Below, in pieces: positions 59,777 to 64,000 of a stretch of DNA of 64,000 nt. The notes under the pieces are model-generated. The model was not told the DNA's origin, did no database searches, and was given only the letters and a program-made list of their open reading frames with translations. Origin of the DNA: Streptomyces sp. 3214.6. Its GTDB lineage: Bacteria > Actinomycetota > Actinomycetes > Streptomycetales > Streptomycetaceae. Position numbers and translations under genes: made by a program. Positions within the stretch are counted from its first letter, which is position 1; the number at the start of each line of letters is the position of its first letter. The stretch covers positions 8,370,001 to 8,434,000 of the forward strand of contig NZ_LT670819.1 in the NCBI RefSeq assembly GCF_900129855.1. Direction: 5' to 3'.

Positions 59777-61171
59777 TCACGCACCGTGCCAAACCGTGGT
59801 GATGTTGCAGAACTCCCGGATTCCGTGCCCGGACAGCTCACGGCCGTATCCGGACCGCTTCACCCCGCCGAAGGGGAACCCCGGATGGGACGCCGTCATC
59901 CCGTTGACGTACACCCCGCCGGCCTCCAGATCCCGTACGAAACGGTCGACCTCGGCCTCGTCCCGGGTCCATACGTTGGAACTCAGACCGAACGGCGAGT
60001 CGTTGGCGATGAGCACCGCCTCATCGAGGTCGGCCGCCCTGTACAGCGTGGCCACGGGCCCGAAGGCCTCCTCCCGGTGGATCCGCATCTCGCGCGTGAT
60101 GCCGGCGAGAACAGTGGGCGGGTAGTACCAGCCGGGCAGCTCGGGCCGGCGGAGCCGATGGCCGCCGCACAGCACCGCCGCTCCACCGTGCCGGGCGTCC
60201 TCCACCAGCTCCTCCAGGTCCGACCGCCCCTGTTCGCTCGCCAGCGGCCCGACCTCCGTCTCCTCCTCCAGCGGGTCGCCGACCTTCAGCGCCGTCATGC
60301 CCGCCACGAACCGTTCGGCGAACGCGTCGTACACGTCCGTGTGAACGATGAACCGTTTGGCTGCGATGCAGGACTGGCCGTTGTTCTGTACACGCGCGGT
60401 CACCGCCACCTGCGCGGCCCGGTCGACGTCCGCCGACGGCATGACGACGTAAGGGTCGCTGCCGCCCAGTTCCAGCACCGTCTTCTTGATCATCTCCCCG
60501 GCGGTGGAGGCGACCGCCCGCCCGGCCGGCTCGCTGCCGGTGAGCGTCGCGGCCTTGACGCGCTCGTCGCGCAGCAGGTCGTCCACCGCTCCCGACCCGA
60601 TCAGCAGTGTCTGGAAGCAGCCCTCGGTGAAACCGGCCCGATGGAACAGGTCCTCCAGGTACAGCGCGGTCTGCGGGACGTTCGAGGCGTGCTTCAGCAG
60701 CCCCACGTTGCCCGCCATCAGCGCCGGCGCGGCGAACCGGACCACCTGCCACAGCGGGAAGTTCCACGGCATCACCGCGAGCACCGGACCCAGTGGCCGG
60801 TAGCGGACCAGGGCGCGCGAGGCGCCGGAGTCCTTCACGTCGGCGGCGGCCGGCTCCTCGTCGGCGAGCAGTTCCTCCGCGTGCTCGGCGTACCAGCGCA
60901 TCGCCTTGGCACACTTCGCGGCCTCGGCGCGGGCCTGCTTCACCGGCTTGCCCATCTCGGTGGTCATGATCCGGGCGATGTCCTGCTGGTCCTCGTCCAG
61001 GAGGTTCGCGGCCTGGATCATCAGGCGCGCCCGGTCGACGAAGCGCGTCGACCGATACGTACGGAACGTGGCCTCCGCGAGCTGGAGCCGGCGCTCCAGT
61101 TCCTCCTCGCCCATGGCCTCGTACGTGCGAAGCGTCTCGCCGTTCGCCGGGTTCACCGTCGCGATGGGCAT
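59777..61171 (-). CDS. NAD(P)-dependent succinate-semialdehyde dehydrogenase
   Basis: The 464-residue ALDH-superfamily enzyme oxidises succinate semialdehyde or a related aldehyde to the acid. Active-site Glu234 (LELGGSDP) and Cys268 (NNGQSCIAAKR) are present, with the MPWNFPLWQ and GFPFGGVKRSGYGREL blocks. The start MPIATVNPANGETLRTYEAM matches the GabD/SSADH group. The ATG at 61171 is used. The physiological aldehyde is not certain. Confidence 0.93.
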   Translation of the reverse strand: MPIATVNPANGETLRTYEAMGEEELERRLQLAEATFRTYRSTRFVDRARLMIQAANLLDEDQQDIARIMTTEMGKPVKQARAEAAKCAKAMRWYAEHAEELLADEEPAAADVKDSGASRALVRYRPLGPVLAVMPWNFPLWQVVRFAAPALMAGNVGLLKHASNVPQTALYLEDLFHRAGFTEGCFQTLLIGSGAVDDLLRDERVKAATLTGSEPAGRAVASTAGEMIKKTVLELGGSDPYVVMPSADVDRAAQVAVTARVQNNGQSCIAAKRFIVHTDVYDAFAERFVAGMTALKVGDPLEEETEVGPLASEQGRSDLEELVEDARHGGAAVLCGGHRLRRPELPGWYYPPTVLAGITREMRIHREEAFGPVATLYRAADLDEAVLIANDSPFGLSSNVWTRDEAEVDRFVRDLEAGGVYVNGMTASHPGFPFGGVKRSGYGRELSGHGIREFCNITTVWHGA

Positions 61172-61247
61172 GACCGACCTCCTGAAGAGCTGCCTGTGTC
61201 TCGACCTTCCCGCGCCGGACCCGAGGCCGCAACGCGTGCGCATCCGC

Positions 61248-61730
61248 TCAGGTCGAGTGCTCCGTCAGGCGGTCGAGAAACGCGGACTGCGCCGTGACGA
61301 TCACCTCGTGGGCCCGGGCGAGACCGAACCAGGCGACCCGGTCCAGTTCCGGGAACTCCTCAAGGCGTCCGGATCTCGGCGGCCACTCCAGCGTGAACGT
61401 GCCGGGGACGATCGTCGCCGGGTCGAGGTCCGCCTCGACGGCCCACGCCGTGACGATCTTGCCGTTCTTCTGGCGGACCTCGCCGAGCGGGATCGCCTCG
61501 CCGTCGGGCGGGGGCAGCCCGAGCTCCTCCCGGAACTCGCGGCGGGCCGCCTCCCAGGCCGGTTCGTCGGGCTCGTACTCGCCCTTCGGGACGGTCCACG
61601 CCCCGGCGTCCTTCCTCGCGAAGTACGGGCCGCCCATATGGCCGAGCAGCACCTGAGGGCCGTCGCCCGTGCGCCGGAACAGCAGCAGGCCCGCGCTGCG
61701 CCTCGGCGCGGCGGGCTTCGCGGGTGTCAC
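61248..61730 (-). CDS. NUDIX hydrolase
   Basis: The 160-residue protein has a complete Nudix box, starting GEYEPDEPAWEAARREFREE and ending LGL, for magnesium-dependent diphosphate hydrolysis. The GTG start at 61730 overlaps the DNA ligase stop (GTGA), so it is coupled to the ligase. This linked pair recurs in actinobacteria and suggests cleaning of a nucleotide or RNA/DNA end metabolite, which is inference. Confidence 0.93.
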   Translation of the reverse strand: MTPAKPAAPRRSAGLLLFRRTGDGPQVLLGHMGGPYFARKDAGAWTVPKGEYEPDEPAWEAARREFREELGLPPPDGEAIPLGEVRQKNGKIVTAWAVEADLDPATIVPGTFTLEWPPRSGRLEEFPELDRVAWFGLARAHEVIVTAQSAFLDRLTEHST

Positions 61731-63265
61731 GGGTGCACCTCCGGGTGCGCGGCGAGCAGGGTCTGCACCGTGTCCGCCTCGGCCGGGCGCTTGTCCTCGC
61801 GGTAGCGGACCACGCGGGCGAAGCGGAGGGTGACGCCGGCCGGGTAGCGGGTGGAGCGCTGCAGACCGTCGTAGGCGATCTCGACGACGAGTTCGGGGCG
61901 TACGGTCACCACATGGCCGTCGTCCTCGACGGCGAGCTCCTTCAGGCGCTCGGTCTGCCAGGTGAGCATCGCGTCGGTCATGCCCTTGAACGTCTTGCCG
62001 AGCATGGCGAAGCCGCCGCCGGCGGCGCGGGCCCCCAGGTGCAGGTTGGAGAGCTTCCCGATGCGCCGCCCATGACCCCACTCGGCGGCCAGCACCACCA
62101 GGTCGAGCGTGTGCACGGGCTTCACCTTCAGCCAGGACGCACCGCGCCGGCCCGCGCTGTAGGGCGCGTCGAGGGCCTTGACCACGACTCCCTCATGGCC
62201 GCGCAGCAGCGTCTCCCTGGCGAACTCCTCCGCCGCCTCGGCGTCCTCGGGGCCGGACACGACCCTGCGGCGCACCCGCATCGGCTCGGGCACCAGCCGG
62301 GCCAGCTCCGCGTGCCGTTCGGCGAACGGCAGGTCGAGCAGGTCCCGGCCGTCCACGGACAGCGCGTCGAAGAAGACGGGGGAGACCGGGACCGCCTCGG
62401 CGGCCGTCGCCACGTCCACGCGGGAGCCGACGCGGCCGGCGGTCTCCTGGAAGGAACGGGGGCGTCCCGTCTCGTCGAGGGCGATGACCTCACCGTCCAG
62501 GATGAAACGCGACCCGGCCAACTCCCGTGCCGCGTCCGTAACTTCGGGCAGGCGGTCGGTGATGTCGTCCAGCGTGCGGGTGTAGAGGCGGATGTCGTCG
62601 CCGGCGCGGTGCACCTGGACTCGGATGCCGTCCAGCTTCTCCTCCACCGCGCAGACGCCGAGCTTGCCGACCGCCTCGGTGACGGAGGACGCGGTGTGCG
62701 CGAGCATCGGCAGGACCGGGCGGCCCACGGTGAGCCGGAACGTCTCCAGGGCCGGCGGCCCGTCCGCGAGCAGCGCCCGCGCCACCGTCTGCAGGGAGCC
62801 CGCCAGCATCACCGCCCGTCGTACGTCAGCCGGCGGCGCGCCGGTCGCCTGCGCCAGACCCTCCACGGCTACGGCGTCCAGCGCGCCCTGCCGGACCTCG
62901 CCGGTGATGAGGCCCAGCAGGAAGCGCTGCTCGTCCGCGGTGGCCGCGCCCATCAACGCGCCGACCAGCCGCGCCCGTTCGGCCTGCGAACCGGGGCCCG
63001 ACACCGTGCCGAGCTCGGTGAGGAGGGCGTCCACCTCGCGCACGGTCAGGGTCGGCGCCCCGGCCGGGTCGACCGGTTGGCTCAGCACCTTCCAGCCGAC
63101 ACCAAGGCGGCCCTGGGGGAGCCGCCCCGCGAGGTACGGGATGACGATCGGAACGTCCTCCGCCTCCGCGTCCCGGAAGAGTTCGGCGAGCAGGGCGATC
63201 TTGCGGGAGCGCGCCGAGGCGGCGGCGACCTCCCGGGACACGTCGGCGAGCCGGGTCAGCAGCAT
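61727..63265 (-). CDS. ATP-dependent DNA ligase
   Basis: The 512-residue ligase seals nicks using ATP. An N-terminal DNA-binding domain (about 1-180) precedes the adenylation motif EEKLDGIRVQ with Lys210. Motif III is FILDGEVIAL, motif IV HEGVVVKALDAPY and motif V SWLKVKP; an OB-fold domain follows. It resembles the stand-alone actinobacterial LigB-type enzymes used in addition to the NAD ligase. The ATG at 63265 is used, as the frame before it lacks the family N-terminus. Coupled to the NUDIX gene. Confidence 0.95.
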   Translation of the reverse strand: MLLTRLADVSREVAAASARSRKIALLAELFRDAEAEDVPIVIPYLAGRLPQGRLGVGWKVLSQPVDPAGAPTLTVREVDALLTELGTVSGPGSQAERARLVGALMGAATADEQRFLLGLITGEVRQGALDAVAVEGLAQATGAPPADVRRAVMLAGSLQTVARALLADGPPALETFRLTVGRPVLPMLAHTASSVTEAVGKLGVCAVEEKLDGIRVQVHRAGDDIRLYTRTLDDITDRLPEVTDAARELAGSRFILDGEVIALDETGRPRSFQETAGRVGSRVDVATAAEAVPVSPVFFDALSVDGRDLLDLPFAERHAELARLVPEPMRVRRRVVSGPEDAEAAEEFARETLLRGHEGVVVKALDAPYSAGRRGASWLKVKPVHTLDLVVLAAEWGHGRRIGKLSNLHLGARAAGGGFAMLGKTFKGMTDAMLTWQTERLKELAVEDDGHVVTVRPELVVEIAYDGLQRSTRYPAGVTLRFARVVRYREDKRPAEADTVQTLLAAHPEVHP

Positions 63266-63303
63266 GCAGCCATGGTGCGGCGCGCTCCGCCGTTTTACCC
63301 GCC

Positions 63304-63393
63304 GAGGGACGGGTCGTTTTCGTCTGCGGGTGCGTCGTGGCTGGTCGCGCCCACGCGGCGGAGCCGCATGCCGATACAGCCCCGCGCCCCTTA
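63304..63393. repeat. Dispersed streptomycete repeat overlapping the oxidoreductase stop codon
   Basis: On the minus strand the oxidoreductase stop TAA opens the sequence TAAGGGGCGCGGGGCTGTAT. GCGGCTCCGCCGCGTGGGCG follows, then CGACCAGCCACGACGCACCC, the classical repeated block I recall from many Streptomyces intergenic regions. GCGGCTCCGCCGC can form a hairpin. Confidence 0.7.
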
Positions 63394-64000
63394 GGGTGCT
63401 GCGTCCAGGTCTGCCATCAGCAGCTCGCCGTTGATCGCGGCTCCGGCTCGGTAGCCGCGGCTCGCGGCGTTCACGACCTGCTCGGCGAAGCCCGAGGCAT
63501 TGCCCGCCGCCCACAGTCCGGGGACGGTCGTCAGGCCCCGTCCGTCGACCACGGGGTATGTCCCGAAGGGGGTTTCGGTGGTCTCGGCGCCCAGCCGGGT
63601 CAGCAGGTCCGTCTGCGGGACCGCCCGGGGCGCGACGAACAGCACCTCCCGGTCGTACACCCGGCTGTCCGTGAGCCGGACCCCGGTGAGCCGGTCGTCC
63701 TCGACGACCAGATCGGCGACCTCGCCGGGGACGACGTGCACGCCGGCCACGGCCAGCCTGCGCAGGTCCTCGTCGGTCAGCTCCTCCTCGCCGACCGTGT
63801 GCAGGAAGAGGGTCACGTCCTTCGACCACTGGGTCACCATCAGCGCCTGGTGGACGCCCATCGGGGTCGTGGCGAGCACGCCGAAGGCCTGGTCGCGGAC
63901 CTCCCAGCCGTGGCAGTACGGGCAGTGGACCACGTCCCGGCCGAAGCGCTCGGCGAGGCCCGCGACCGGCGGCAGCTCGTCCTTCAGTCCGGTCGCGACG
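63391..64000 (-). CDS. FAD-dependent oxidoreductase (thioredoxin reductase-like), 5' end outside window
   Basis: The visible part covers the C-terminal two thirds of a flavin oxidoreductase. A CPYC pair (VHCPYCHGWEVRDQA) stands at the thioredoxin-reductase disulfide position. FAD-binding GLTTVPGLWAAGNASGFAEQ and a helical end (NAASRGYRAGAAINGELL) follow. The frame is open to the right edge, reading ATGLKDELPPVAGLAERFG before the listed start. It may be a redox enzyme of the TrxB or alkyl-reductase type; thioredoxin may not be its partner. Confidence 0.9.
   Translation of the reverse strand, partial: VATGLKDELPPVAGLAERFGRDVVHCPYCHGWEVRDQAFGVLATTPMGVHQALMVTQWSKDVTLFLHTVGEEELTDEDLRRLAVAGVHVVPGEVADLVVEDDRLTGVRLTDSRVYDREVLFVAPRAVPQTDLLTRLGAETTETPFGTYPVVDGRGLTTVPGLWAAGNASGFAEQVVNAASRGYRAGAAINGELLMADLDAAP

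Overview
The window is a stretch of a high-GC actinobacterial chromosome, almost certainly Streptomyces. Third codon positions are nearly all G or C, GTG and TTG starts are common, and the gene content is typical: a DUF397/XRE/RsbW-like trio, PAS/GAF/SpoIIE phosphatases, an RppA type III polyketide synthase, GatD/MurT, and urease without UreE. The order purB, bio genes, urease, secreted tripeptidyl aminopeptidase, pfkA, rppA matches, from memory, the core region of streptomycete chromosomes. Most genes are therefore vertical, with a few inserted or variable patches.

Layout. 1-1821: end of an ABC exporter pair and a small orphan. 1896-3889: mug and purB. 3963-6606: a coupled three-gene unit (81-aa protein, radical SAM enzyme, PLP aminotransferase) that looks inserted between purB and a GDSL hydrolase. 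6671-14223: GDSL hydrolase, two CNNM/CBS membrane proteins, GNAT, a decayed oxidoreductase remnant, and a FtsX/MacB-type ABC transporter. 14335-15040: a toxin-antitoxin pair with a leaderless-type promoter. 15045-18876: methyltransferase with a Gly-Ser repeat, secreted lipase, large LuxR regulator. 18873-23354: biotin genes, bioB-bioA-bioD overlapping on the minus strand and bioF diverging. 23430-25229: DUF397, XRE regulator and RsbW-like ATPase. 25280-27608: NlpC/P60 hydrolase behind a c-di-AMP (ydaO) riboswitch, an unusual ClpP with a small partner, and a divergent Phd/YefM antitoxin.

27945-32548: ureABCFGD. 32667-34268: secreted aminopeptidase. 34393-39155: acyltransferase and two PP2C-type phosphatases. 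39269-41984: rocD and a dimethylargininase under a Lrp regulator, with two phased palindromes between them. 42063-46139: an operon of LytTR regulator, small membrane protein, sodium/solute symporter and LytS-like kinase. 46140-49713: CtaG and accessory genes, an atypical HAD protein and a cytosolic HExxH metalloprotease-like protein. 49840-51608: an intact IS1182-type insertion sequence with inverted ends and a target duplication. 51702-55615: pfkA, gatD-murT and peptide deformylase. 55634-57680: TetR regulator and acyl-CoA dehydrogenase sharing an operator. 57700-59366: rppA with a cupin likely to oxidise its product. 59515-64000: small conserved protein, aldehyde dehydrogenase, NUDIX-DNA ligase pair, and a truncated flavin oxidoreductase.

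The least explained parts are the radical SAM/aminotransferase unit, the Cys/His repeat tail on BioB, the ClpP variant lacking its catalytic His, the short riboswitch expression platform, and the HAD/metalloprotease pair beside the insertion sequence. All calls come from reading the sequence; no searches were run.
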